Source: Eutreptiella sp. 'Long Island Sound 2002' (taxonomy: Eukaryota > Euglenozoa > Euglenophyceae > Eutreptiales > Eutreptiaceae). From it: a stretch of 64,000 nt of DNA. The position numbers and the translations under genes are program-made. Of the stretch, positions 9,161 to 20,500 are shown piece after piece. Position 1 is the first letter of the stretch; each line of letters begins with the position of its first letter. The stretch spans positions 128,781,708-128,845,707 of the forward strand of contig OZ038381.1 in NCBI GenBank assembly GCA_964036045.1, given 5' to 3'. The notes under the pieces are model-generated. The model saw only the letters and a list, made by a program, of their open reading frames with translations. It searched no databases and was not told the DNA's origin.

Positions 9161-12100
9161 CCCCGGGGGGGCGCTTTCCAGTGTTGCGAGGGGCGTCCGG
9201 TGTTAGGCGCTGTCCCTCTCCCGGTCGCCCGTCCTCCGGAGCGGGCAGCCAGGGTTCCGCGACCCGTGTGTCCCGGGTGCGGTCGATGCTGACGTGTGGG
9301 CCCAGCACCGGCCCCACAGCGTGCGCCCTTGCGGGCTGGCGTTGCTCGCTGTGGGGGTGGCGGGAGGGCGTCCCCGGGGGGGGTGCCTTCCACCGTTGTG
9401 AGGGGCGCCTGGTGTCAGGCGCTGTCCCTTCCCCGGCCGCTCCTCCTCCGGAGCGTGCGGCCAGGGTTCTGCGACCCGTGTGTCCCGGGTGCGGTCGATG
9501 CGGGCATGTGGACCCAGCACCGGCCCCAAAGCGTGCGCCCTGGCGGGCCGGCGTTGCTCGCTGTGGGGGTGGCGGAAGGGCGTCCCCGGGGGGGGTGCCT
9601 TCCACCGTTGTGAGGGGTGCCTGGTGTCAGGCGCTGTCCCTCCCCCGGCCGCTCGTCCTTCGTAGCGTGCAGCCAGGGTTCCGCGACCCGAGTGTCCCGG
9701 GCGCGGTCGATGCGGGCGTGTGGACCCAGCACCGGCCCCACAGCGTGCGCCCTTGCGGGCCGGCGTTGCTCGCTGTGGGGGTGGCGGAAGGGCGTCCCCG
9801 GGGGGGGTGCCTTCCACCGTTGTGAGGGGCGCCTGGTGTCAGGCGCTGTCCCTTCCCCAGCCGCTCGTCCTCCGGAGTGTGCAGCCAGGGTTCCGCGACC
9901 CGTGTGTCCCGGGTGCGGTCGATGCGGGCGTGTGGACCCAGCACCGGCCCCACAGCGTGCGCCCTTGCGGGCAGGCGTTGTTCGCTGTGGGGGCGGCGGA
10001 AGGGCGTCCCCGGGGGGCATGCCTTCCACCGTTGTGAGGGGCGCCTGGTGTCAGGCGCTGTCCCTTCCCCGGCCGCTCGTCCTCCGGAGCGTGCAGCCAG
10101 GGTTCCGCGACCCGCGTGTCCCGGGCGCGGTCGATGCGGGCGTGTGGACCCAGCACCGGCCCCACAGCGTGCGCCCTTGCGCCCCGGGGGGGGTGCCTTC
10201 CACCGTTGTGAGGGGCGCCTGGTGTCAGGCGCTGTCCCCTCCCCGGCCGCTCGTCCTCCGGAGCGTGCAGCCAGGGTTCTGCGACCTGTGTGTCCCGGGT
10301 GCGGTCGATGCGGGCGTGTGGACCCAGGACCGGCCCCACAGCGTGCGCCCTTGCGGGCCGGCGTTGCTCGCTGTGGGGGTGGCGGAAGGGCGTCCCCGGG
10401 GGGGGTGCCTTCCACCGTTGTGAGGGGCGCCTGGTGTCAGGCGCTGTCCCTCCCCCGGCCGCTCGTCCTCCGGAGCGTGCAGCCAGGGATCTGCGACCCG
10501 TGTGTCCCGGGTGCGGTCGATGCGGGCGTGTGGACCCAGCACCGGTCCCACAGCGTGCGCCTAGGCGGGCCGGCGTTGCTCGCTGTGGGGGTGGCGGAAG
10601 GGCGTCCCCGGGGGGGTGCCTTCCACCGTTGTGAGGGGCGCCTGGTGTCCGGCGCTGTCCCTCCGCCGGCCGCTCGTCCTCCGATGCGTGCAGCCAGGGT
10701 TCCGCGACCCGCGTGTCCCTGGCGCGGTCGATGCGGGCGTGTGGACCCAGCACCGGCCCCACAGCCTGCGCCCTTGCGGGCCAGCGTTGCTCGCTGTGGG
10801 GGTGGCGGAAGGGCGTCCCCGGGGGGGGTGCCTTCCACCGTTGTGAGGGGCGCCTGGTGTCAGGCGCTGTCCCTCCCCCGGCCGCTCGTCCTCCGGAGCG
10901 TGCAGCAAGGGTTCCGCGACCCGCGTGTCCCGGGCGCGGTCGATGCGGGCGTGTGGACCCAGCACCGGCCCCACAGCGTGCGCCCTTGCGGGCCGGCGTT
11001 GCTCGCTGTGGGGGTGGTGGAAGGGCGTCCCCGGGGGGGGTGCCTTCCACCGTTGTGAGGGGCGCCTAGTGTGGGCCCTGTCCCTTCCCCGGCCGCTCGT
11101 CCTCCGGAGCGTGCAGCCAGGGTTCCGCGACCCGTGTGTCCCGGGTGCGGTCGATGCGGGCGTGTGGACCCAGCACCGGCCCCACAGCGTGCGCCCTTGC
11201 GGGCCGGCGTTGCTCGCTGTGGGGGTGGCGGAAGGGCGTCCCCGGGGGGCTGCCTTCCACCGTTGCGAGGGGCGCCTGGTGTCAGGCGCTGTCCCTCCCC
11301 CGGCCGCTCGTCCTCCGGAGCGTGCAGCCAGGGTTCCGCGACCCGTGTGTCCCGGGTGCGGTCGATGCGGGCGTGTGGACCCAGCACCGGCTCCACAGCG
11401 TGCGCCCTTGCGGGCCCGCGTTGCTCGCTGTGGGGGTGGCGGAAGGGCGTCCCCGGGGGGGGTGCCTTCCACCGTTGTGAGGGGCGCCTGGTGTCAGGCG
11501 CTGTCCCTCCCCCGGCCGCTCGTCCTCCGGAGCGTGCAGCCAGGGTTCTGCGACCCCTGTGTCCCGGTTGCGGTCGATGCGGGCGTGTGGACCCAGCACC
11601 GGCCCCGCAGCGTGCGCCCCTGCGGGCCGGCGTTGCTCGCTGTGGGGGTGGCGGAAGGGCGTCCCCGGGGGGGGTGCCTTCCACCGTTGTGAGGGGCGCC
11701 TAGTGTCAGGCGCTGTCCCTTCCCCGGCCGCTCGTCCTCCGGAGCGTGCAGCCAGGGTTCCGCGACCCGTGTGTCCCGGATGCGGTCGATGCGGGCGTGT
11801 GGACCCAGCACCAGCCCCACAGCGTGCGCCCTTGCGGGCCGGCGTTGCTCGCTGTGGGGGTGGCGGAAGGGCGTCCCCGGGGGGGGGTGCCTTCCACCGT
11901 TGTGAGGGGCGCCTGGTGTCAGGCGCTGTCCCTCCCCCGGCCGCTCGTCCTCCGGAGCGTGCAGCCAGGGTTCCGCGACCCGTGTGTCCCGGGTGCGGTC
12001 GATGCGGGCGTGTGGACCCAGCACCGGCCCCACAGCGTGCGCCCTTGCGGGCCGGCGTTGCTCGCTGTGGGGGTGGCGGAAGGGCGTCCCCGGGGGGGTG

Positions 12101-14219
12101 CCTTCCACCGTTGTGAGGGGCGCCTGGTGTCCGGCGCTGTCCCTCCCCCGGCCGCTCGTCCTCCGGTGCGTGCAGCCAGGGTTCCGCGACCCGCGTGTCC
12201 CGGGCGCGGTCGATGCGGGCGTGTGGACCCAGCACCGGCCCCACAGCGTGCGCCCTTGCGGGCCGGCGTTGCTCGCTGTGGGGGTGGCGGAAGGGCGTCC
12301 CCGGGGGGGGTGCCTTCCACCGTTGTGAGGGGCGCCTAGTGTCAGGCGCTGTCCCTTCCCCGGCCGCTCGTCCTCCGGAGCGTGCAGCCAGGGTTCCGCG
12401 ACCCGTGTGTCCCGGGTGCGGTCGATGCGGGCGTGTGGACCCAGCACCGGCCCCGCAGCGTGCGCCCTTGCGGGCCGGCGTTGCTCGCTGTGGGGGTGGC
12501 GGAAGGGCGTCCCCGGGGGGGGGTGCCTTCCACCGTTGTGAGGGGCGCCTGGTGTCAGGCGCTGTCCCTCCCCCGGCCGCTCGTCCTCCGGAGCGGGCAG
12601 CCAGGGTTCCGCGACCCGTGTGTCCCGGGTGCGGTCGATGCGGGCGTGTGGACCCAGCACCGGCCCCACAGCGTGCGCCCCTGCGGGCCGGCGTTGCTCG
12701 CTGTGGGGGTGGCGGAAGGGCGTCCCCGGGGGGGGTGCCTTCCACCGTTGTGAGGGGCGCCTGGTGTCAGGCGCTGTCCCTCCCCCGGCCGCTCGTCCTC
12801 CGGAGCGTGCGGCCAGGGTTCTGCGACCCGTGTGTCCCGGGTGCGGTCGATGCGGGCGTGTGGACCCAGCACCGGCCCCGCAGCGTGCGCCCTTGCGGGC
12901 CGGCGTTGCTCGCTGTGGGGGTGGCGGAAGGGCGTCCCCGGGGGGGGTGCCTTCCACCGTTGTGAGGGGCGCCTAGTGTCAGGCGCTGTCCCTTCCCCGG
13001 CCGCTCGTCCTCCGGAGCGTGCAGCCAGGGTTCCGCGACCCGTGTGTCCCGGGTGCGGTCGATGCGGGCGTGTGGACCCAGCACCGGCCCCACAGCGTGC
13101 GCCCTTGCGGGCCGGCGTTGCTCGCTGTGGGGATGGCAGAAGGGCGTCCCCGGGGGGGGTGCCTTCCACCGTTGTGAGGGGCGCCTGGTGTCAGGCGCTG
13201 TCCCTCCCCCGGCCGCTCGTCCTCCGGAGCGTGCAGCCAGGGTTCCGCGACCCGTGTGTCCCGGGTGCAGTCGATGGGGGCGTGTGGACCCAGCACCAGC
13301 CCCACAGCGTGCGCCCTTGCGGGCCGGCGTTGCTCGCTGTGGGGGTGGCGGAAGGGCGTCCCCGGGGGGGGTGCCTTCCACCGTTGTGAGGGGCGCCTGG
13401 TGTCAGGCGCTGTCCCTCCCCCGGCCGCTCGTCCTCCGGAGCGTGCAGCCAGGGTTCCGCGACCCGTGTGTCCCGGGTGCGGTCGATGCGGGCGTGTGGA
13501 CCCAGCACCGGCCCCACAACGTGCGCCCCTGCGGGCCGGCGTTGCTCGCTGTGGGGGTGGCGGAAGGGCGTCCCCGGGGGGGGTGCCTTCCACCGTTGTG
13601 AGGGGCGCCTGGTGTCAGGCGCTGTCCCTCCCCCGGCCGCTCGTCCTCCGGAGCGTGCAGCGAGGGTTCCGCGACCCGTGTGTCCCGGGTGCGGTCGATG
13701 CGGGCGTGTGGACCCAGCACCGGCCCCACAGCGTGCGCCCTTGCGGGCCGGCGTTGTTCGCTGTGGGGGTGGCGGAAGGGCGTCCCCGGGGGGGATGCCT
13801 TCCACCGTTGTGAGGGGCGCCTGGTGTCAGGCGCTGTCCCTCCCCCGGCCGCTTGTCCTCCGGAGCGTGCAGCCAGGGTTCCGCGACCCGCGTGTCCCGG
13901 GCGCGGTCGATGCGGGCGTGTGGACCCAGCACCAGCCCCACAGCGTGCGCCCTTGCGGGCCGGCGTTGCTCGCTGTGGGGGTGGCGGAAGGGCGTCCCCG
14001 GGGGGGGTGCCTTCCACCGTTGTGAGGGGCGCCTGGTGTCAGGCGCTGTCCCTTCCCTGGCCGCTCGTCCTCCGGAGCTTGCAGCCAGGGTTCCGCGACC
14101 CGCGTGTCCCGGGTGCGGTCGATGCGGGCGTGTGGACCCAGCACCGGCCCCACAGCGTGCGCCCTTGCGGGCCGGCGTTGCTCGCTGTGGGGGTGGCGGA
14201 AGGGCGTCCCCGGGGGGGG
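9128..14219 (-). repeat. 212-bp tandem repeat array, about 24 units (LINE 5' monomers)
   Basis: Near-identical GC-rich units recur every 212 bp, recognisable by GTGCCTTCCACCGTTGTGAG and by CGATGCGGGCGTGTGGACCC. Inner units differ by only a few bases. The unit next to ORF1 (below about 9400) is the most diverged, as expected for an array edge. One unit near 10180 lacks about 37 bp. The array ends 73 bp before ORF1 ATG 9055 and is interrupted at 14220 by the LTR element. Orientation and position match a LINE monomer-type promoter (inference). Long open frames run through it on both strands only because it is GC-rich. Confidence 0.9.
14216..14219. other. Target-site duplication, left copy (GGGG)
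   Basis: The four bases before the LTR's TG match the four bases after its CA at 31334-31337. The target is the G-run of the 212-bp unit, so the exact length (4 or 5 bp) is uncertain. Confidence 0.6.
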
Positions 14220-14553
14220 TGAAGCGGTACCCAGAACCCCATACGGTGAAGCGGTACCCAGAACCCCATGTACGGAAGGGAAGACCGGTCTCCGGTCCAC
14301 TAACCCCATGTACGGAAGGCGCGGGAGCGTATTCCGTGCCGTAAAGCCCCGCATCGGCAACCGATGCACCGCCAGCGGAGATTTGTATATCAGAACATCA
14401 GGAATCAACAGGGTTTTATTTTCATATTGTTTCCGTCAAGTTTTACGCTTCCGTTCTGATATTCACTGCTTTGACTGCTGGCGGTTGGATCGTGACTTTA
14501 CCGTAACCGCCAGTTTAACTGTTTATAATGGAAATTTTAACGCAATCCGTCAC

Positions 14554-14571
14554 GAAGGCTCCAAAGCCTTC
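14554..14571 (+). other. LTR stem-loop GAAGGCT-CCAA-AGCCTTC
   Basis: Perfect 7-bp inverted repeat with a 4-base loop, present in both LTRs. It could be an RNA hairpin or a protein site. No function is known. Confidence 0.5.
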
Positions 14572-14637
14572 AGGAACTGCATGGACGCTTCCGCAATTTT
14601 CACATCTTACACTCGCAACCTTAATCCGAGTTTTTCA

Positions 14638-14671
14638 GGATGTCGAAATCGGATTTTCGACTTCGACATCC
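14638..14671 (+). other. LTR stem-loop with 13-bp arms
   Basis: GGATGTCGAAATC and GACTTCGACATCC are inverted copies with one mismatch around an 8-base loop. The same structure is at 28782-28815 in the 3' LTR. Role unknown. Confidence 0.55.
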
Positions 14672-15653
14672 CCGCACTTGATTTGACCTCTTTCGAGTGG
14701 ACCTACGTGCTTCCCTATGCACGAATCAACTTTCCTTTTATCTTGCCCTCCATTTGACTCAGAGATATGGGCAAAACAAAGTTGATTTGTGAGGCCACTT
14801 GTAAGGGTCATATCTCGTGCCGCTTGCGAGGAATGACAATAAGAAAACGTGGGATGTATTCACAATACTCCCGACGTAATTTAGGAAGCCTTGTATGCCT
14901 TGCTTTTCCACACGTGCGCGCTAGTGTAAGGGATCATGGTCAAGAGGGTAGAGTTTGCGTTATAACTCTTTGGCCATGACATTGAGTGCGTTGAGATAAC
15001 TTTCGAGTGTAGCGCTTGGAGGGGCGCGCTTGGAGGGGCATGACATATCGTGGGGGGAGCTACCTTTTTGGGCAATATGGAGTATGTGCCTTGTGTTGTG
15101 TTGCGTGCCCATTTGGCGGGTCCATTGCTCCAAGACACACCCGCCGATGGACCTCATATTGTGCAAGCCCCTTCTCCATACTCCCCACAATCAATTGGAA
15201 GCCTAACCTTCGTGAAGGGAAGCTTGTGTGGTGATCCCGAAGCGATGCGTTGGGAGCAAGGTGTGCATTTTGCAATTTTCCATATTTTCATGTGCCCACT
15301 TGGGAAGTAGCGCTCGTAACCTTTCAAGGCGCCCCAAGTGGAGCACATATGCGGAATCGAAGGTCAATGGTGTCAAGTCATTGTGTGTAGAAGGATTAGT
15401 TGATTGCACGATCCAAGCCGAAGATTTTGTAATATAATTGTGCACCTTCCAAGGCACTTTTGTGTGTCTTTGTACCAATTTTGCCGTTTCTGGCCCGTCA
15501 TGATGTCAAGTGGCGACCGTGTATCTCAACGTTGCGCTCAATTGACATCATGACCCAAGTATGTTCTGAGGGTACATACTTCGGTGCCCAACATATATTG
15601 GACCCGGCGAATAACTCCTCTTGAGCTTGGCATACCGTGGCCGCCATGTTGGC

Positions 15654-15674
15654 GATTTGGGACTATCCCAAATC
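15654..15674 (+). other. LTR stem-loop GATTTGGGA-CTA-TCCCAAATC
   Basis: Perfect 9-bp inverted repeat with a 3-base loop, also at 29851-29871 in the 3' LTR. It could be a dyad binding site in U3 or an RNA hairpin. Confidence 0.55.
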
Positions 15675-17023
15675 ATGGGCTCACTTGGCGACCCTGCCAT
15701 TCCCAAAACCGGAGGAGTTGGGCGACGCCCAAAAGATATGTTGGACACACATGACTTGATACCAATCCTATGGCACACTCCGGTCCGAGTCGCGCATGTG
15801 CCTCATTTGCCCTGACCATGAGTGTGCGCATTTTTGGCCATTTTGAGCAATTTTCTACTTTCGCTGCCCGCCGTGCACTATGTTCTAACCCTCGTGCACG
15901 CCGGACGCATGGACCAATGGACCATATATGGCATGGGTGTTATGGGTAATGGTCCCCATGGTCCACACACCACGTGGGCGAAGCGGAGCCACCTTCGTTC
16001 AGGTGCTAGCCCAAAATGAGTGTGGGCAATTTTGCCATTTTTGCATTTGTGGACGCAGCTGGGATCATCACCACGCCGAGTAGCATGGAGATCTCCAGAA
16101 GCCAAGTGCATGGGAGTCTCTGTTGGACTCCCGGTGGATCGCATATGGAATGGCGGATCGGATCTCCAAGCCGGCGTGGAGATATACTATTGGGGGCACA
16201 CCAAATTTTGGCTCATTTCAAGCAGCCAATATGACCCAATTTTGGGACCCCAATTTCCCCCTTCCGTGTGGTCAATTGGCGGCCCCATTCCTCTAAGCCC
16301 ATAGGGAGCCCGGACCTAAATTCAAGTTGAGCACTCAGATAGAAGTTTTAGGTCCTGCCTCCTACCCTGTGAGCCATTGGCCTTACCTTGGCCGGGCGAG
16401 CCACGCGTGGGAATGACGCCAATTTTGGTGATTTTGGCATCATGACCCCACTTGACTCATCCGTGTTGCCCTGATGCCGGGACCTCAGAGGGAACCAGGT
16501 TGGGTGAGGGCTCCAAGGAGTTCGTGCTCGAAGGGCATAGGGTCAGTTGCCTCGTCCCTACCTCTGGCGGGTCCGGACGAGGGGTCAATTTTGGGAATTT
16601 TGGAGCTAATATCAGTTTGGGCTGAAACAGCCCATTTTCAGCTACCAACTCCTGCGGGATTTTGGCGGGGCCATCCCTCTGGCTCAGAGAGGAGTTGGGA
16701 CCTGCCGTGAAGGGAGCATGGGGAGCCACTGTTGGATGGCCTTGGAGCCCCTTGATTCCGGGAAACTCGCCTGTGGCTGGGCAGGACACCTCTCCCATTG
16801 GCAGGGTTTCAGGGTCCGGACTGAGCAGGGCATGGGTTGTGTTTGAGCCCCCACCCCCACCAGCCACTGAGAGGGTCGGACCTGGGATTGGGATATGAGT
16901 TGGGACTGAGTGTCTATTGCCCTGTGATACCCTTACCCCAGTCCAGTCTTAACCCCATGTGTACATACCCTGATGTATTGCTGTACATACTTTGGTTCCT
17001 TCATTTCAGAGTGGCAAGGATTC

Positions 17024-17034
17024 TGAAACGCTTT
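17024..17034 (+). promoter_or_regulatory. Putative 5' end of R: self-primer sequence TGAAACGCTTT
   Basis: This 11-mer is the exact reverse complement of the 11 bases immediately after the 5' LTR (17146-17156). In Tf1-type retrotransposons the first 11 nt of the RNA fold back on the primer-binding site and, after cleavage, prime reverse transcription. If so, transcription starts at or near 17024 and R-U5 is about 122 nt. No clear TATA box is seen 25-35 bases upstream. Confidence 0.65.
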
Positions 17035-17145
17035 GTCACATGACATGAGCGCATTGATGCCCCTGTGAGCGTAGTGCTTTGCCTGCCTGCTCACTTGCGC
17101 GTGTCCCGCAGCGTCCCGTGGCCGGCCCCCCACGGGAACGCGTCA

Positions 17146-17156
17146 AAAGCGTTTCA
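17146..17156 (+). promoter_or_regulatory. Primer-binding site AAAGCGTTTCA (self-priming type)
   Basis: It directly follows the LTR's CA, where the minus-strand primer site belongs. It does not start with TGG and does not resemble an initiator-tRNA site. It is perfectly complementary over 11 nt to LTR positions 17024-17034, and the match ends exactly at the LTR boundary. Confidence 0.65.
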
Positions 17157-17583
17157 CCGCCGCGGGGTTACCCAGCCCCCGCGTGCCACTCGGGGCCACC
17201 AATCCCGAGCAGCGCGGCGCAGCTCGCAGCTCGCAGCGCAGCGCAGCGTCTCGCAGCGCAGCGCAGCGGCTCGCAGCGCCACTCAGCGACAGCGCCGAGT
17301 TCGTCACGGAGCCCGCAGCGCCGTCCAGAGCATCGCCCTGACCGCGCAGCAACCGTGAAAGAGGTGCACAGACCAGGACTCCTGCATCAGCCCCATCGGC
17401 CGACCCGGAGTCCCATCGGCCGACCAGCAAGGCCGCGTCAACCACCTCCACAACCACCGGCTGACCAGCACCAGCCGCACTTCCAATCCAGTGCTGCAGC
17501 ACCCGCCTCAACAACCACAACCAGTTCGTTGAGTTGAACGAGTGCACATCAAGGACCTCAAGACCAACTACGCCCCCGCTGCC
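17157..17583 (+). other. Chromovirus leader (5' UTR)
   Basis: GC-rich leader between primer site and gag. It contains a run of CGCAGCGCAGC-like repeats (about 17215-17275) that could fold. A 152-codon open frame (17079-17537) crosses the LTR border and has low-complexity Ser/Arg/Pro composition, so I do not call it a gene. A TGA at 17530 closes the gag frame upstream. Confidence 0.6.
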
Positions 17584-20500
17584 ATGGTGAATTGGCAGGA
17601 AGCGGGCAGGACTTGGCCGCGGCCCCACCCCCATGCAGCGCAACTGCTGCGTGGGTTGGTATGGGACCAGCACTACAGCCACAGCCACCCCCAGTGCAAA
17701 GGCGGCATGCCCAGGAGCTTCGAGGTCCGCACGGACATCGCCCCCGACCGCCTGCAGGCCGTGGAGGACTGGCTGCGGGCGGAAGGGTACGACTACCGCC
17801 ACCAGCAGAAGCGCTGGAGGACGTGGACCCGGCCGGACAGGCCTGGCGAAGGCCTGCGCCCCGACGGGATTGAGGAGGACGAGGACCCCAACGCCTACCC
17901 GTCGGGCGCCTCGATCAACGTCTCCATTTGGGACGTGATCGAGAACAACTTCCCGGAACCGGGGAGCGAGCGCAGGCTGCAGGGCAGCAGCAGCGCGTCT
18001 CCGGGGAAGGAGAAGCGGTCCGCCGGGGACAGGAAGCGGGAGCGGAAGTGGCGGGAGTACCAGGAGTCCCTGGCCGCCGAAGCCGCCCAAGGCGCCAAGG
18101 GCGGAACCCCAGCCCCCAGTCCCCAACGGGCCAATGGTGGTCATCACCCCGGCCACGCCACCCTTGGTGACTTCATGGAAGTCGCCAAGCAGACCAGGGC
18201 CAAGCCCCGTCAGCTGCTCCTGAGGCCCCAGCAGGCCCCAGCAGGCCCCAGCAGCGACGTGGAGTCGGCCCACCGCGGGAGGATGCCAGCCGACCAGGCC
18301 AGCTCCAGCAGCAGCGCCGCTCCCGCCCAAAGGGACGTGGCGCGCGCCTGTGAGCGCGTCTGCAGGGTGCCCTGCAACCTTCGGGTTGCCCGGCAACGGG
18401 CCACGCAGCGGGACGCTGCCGTGGAGGGCGCCGTCGGCATCGCCCATGAGGAGGCCACCGAGTGGGGCAGAGGCATGGACTACCACGCCTCGAAAGTGGC
18501 AGCCATCGCGGCCGGTCTCACGGCTGCGGCCGCCCATGAGGCAGTGGCTGCCCGGATCAGGGCTACCGACGAGGAAGCCCGCCGGACGCAGGAGGCCATT
18601 GCCTGCAAGGAGGCCAAGGTGAAGGCGCCCGAAGAGGCGCTTGCCCAAGAGAGGGCAAAGAAGGAGGCGGAGGAAAGGGTCCACGCCGAAGCGACGGCTA
18701 AGGCCCAGGAGGACGCCGCCAAGAAGGAAGCCATCGAGGCCGCGCGACGGAAGGTCGCTGAGGAGAAGGCCAAGACGGAGGCGGAGCTGGCGGCGTTGGA
18801 GGCGCAGAAGGCGCGGCTGCAGCAGGCCCGGGAAGCCGAGGCGGCTCGTGCTTGGGAAGAAGCCGAAGTGCGGGCTGCCGCAGCCACCGCTGCCGCAATG
18901 GAGGAGGCAGAGGCCAAACTCCGCCGCGAGACTCCCCCGGGAGGATCACGAGTGGAGACCCTTCGAAAGCTTTTCGAAGGGGACGCCTCCTCCAGGATGA
19001 TGCTGGATGAGGCGGACACGGGCAGCAGTGGGAGCAGTGACCCCACTGCCCATCGACGGAGGAAGAGCAAGGGGAAGACCCCCGAGAGGCCGCGGCGGCC
19101 AGCAGGTGGACACCCCCACGACAGTGACCCCTTCTTCACCGCCAGCGACGGGGATGAACGAGGCCGCCGACATCGCCAAGTGGTGGCTTGGACGGGCGGA
19201 GGAGGCGGAGATGTCCCCATGGAACCAGAAGGTGAGGATGAGGATCTCCCTCCTCCCTACCGGAGCTCGGAGTCTTCCGGGACCGAGACGCCCAGGTGGG
19301 GCGACATGGAAGAGGATGACGACATGGACTTCGGCATCACGAAGAGGCGCCCATCCTCGGATCAACCCGGCGGAGGCCCACCGGGACCCCCTGGCGGAGG
19401 ACGATCAGGACCCCCTGGAGGACGCCCACCAAGTGGACCCCCTGGAGGCAGACCACCGGGCGGGGGAGGACCCCCTGGACCGGGCGGACCTGGCGGAGGC
19501 CCTAGTGGAGGACCCCCTGGGGACCCCGACAACCCACCAGGGAACGGCGACCCGGATACCACCTGGCGGTGGATTGTCTACCTCCGCAGGAGAGTCCAGT
19601 TGCTCGAGCTGGAGGTAGACATGGGCAAGGGCGAGATGGCTCGCATCTCCAGGGTCGCCGCGCGCGCGCAGAAGGAGCTGGACATCGCCAGGGCCGAGAC
19701 CAAGTCGCTGACCAACGTCGTCAGCGGCCTGCAGGAGAGGCTGGACGCGCTGGAAGCCCGTGGGAGCGTCAGCAGCGACCACCCACCCCTGGAGTCTGGC
19801 TCGTCGGACGACGGCTGGGGACCCGGACCAGGTCCAGGCAGACCCCACGCCCCCGGCGGAGCCCCCAGGAGTCGCCCCAGCGCCAGTGCCCCCTCTCTCA
19901 CCGCCCCCTCTCACCACAGCGCGGGCCGCCGCAACGAGCGCGTGCCGCCCGGCAGTGGCAGTGAGGAATGGCGTGATGAGTGGATCAGCGCGGAGTACCG
20001 CAACCGCCGTGCTCCACCGCGGACGCCTGTACGCCCCCGACGCCCGGCACCAGCCCCGGTGCCAATCCCAATGGGTGGAGGACCTTATGGTGGACTCAGG
20101 GACGAGGTCCCCAGAGGAGACGTGGAGTGGGATGTCGGCGAAGGTGAGGACCTGGATCTGGACCTGGAGGAGTTCGACATCAGCCCGCCGCGTGGTGTAC
20201 GACAGGAGGCTGCTGAACTCAGCCGCCGGCGCCGTGATGAGGATGCGTACATGGAAAGAGTACGGCGTGAACATTTTGGTTCAGCGTACGTGGAGGAACC
20301 ACGGCGTAGCCACAGGGGTTCCATGGAGGAGATGGACGTGGCAGCCGTGGGAGTCCGTGGGCGAGGCCGATGGGAACCTCGGTCGACCTCGCGGCCGGCA
20401 TTCATGGTCTCTAAGGCCGCGGATGCCGCCGTGTGGGAAGACTTGAAGGACATCAAGCCCCCCATGTACGATGGCAACCCCCTCAACCTCGACCGCTTCT

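Larger units (their letters stand above)
14220..17145 (+). repeat. 5' LTR of the chromovirus (2,926 bp)
   Basis: Starts TGAAGCGG and ends GCGTCA. It matches 28364-31333 along its whole length with scattered single-base differences. It is much longer than typical gypsy LTRs (a few hundred bp to about 1.5 kb). It opens with a tandem duplication of about 28 bp (TGAAGCGGTACCCAGAACCC twice). It lacks a segment of about 70 bp present in the 3' LTR near 29160-29236. U3 would be about 14220-17023 and R-U5 about 17024-17145 if the self-priming model is right. No convincing protein is encoded. Confidence 0.95.

Noticed and set aside
9203-14408. Many open frames up to 487 codons on both strands in the tandem array
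   Set aside because: The 212-bp unit is not a multiple of three, so each frame rotates through units, and openness follows from GC-richness. No start, motif or coding bias singles one out.
17146-17165. tRNA-type primer-binding site
   Set aside because: The bases after the LTR do not begin with TGG or resemble initiator-Met, Lys or other common primer tRNAs, whereas an exact 11-nt self-complement exists.
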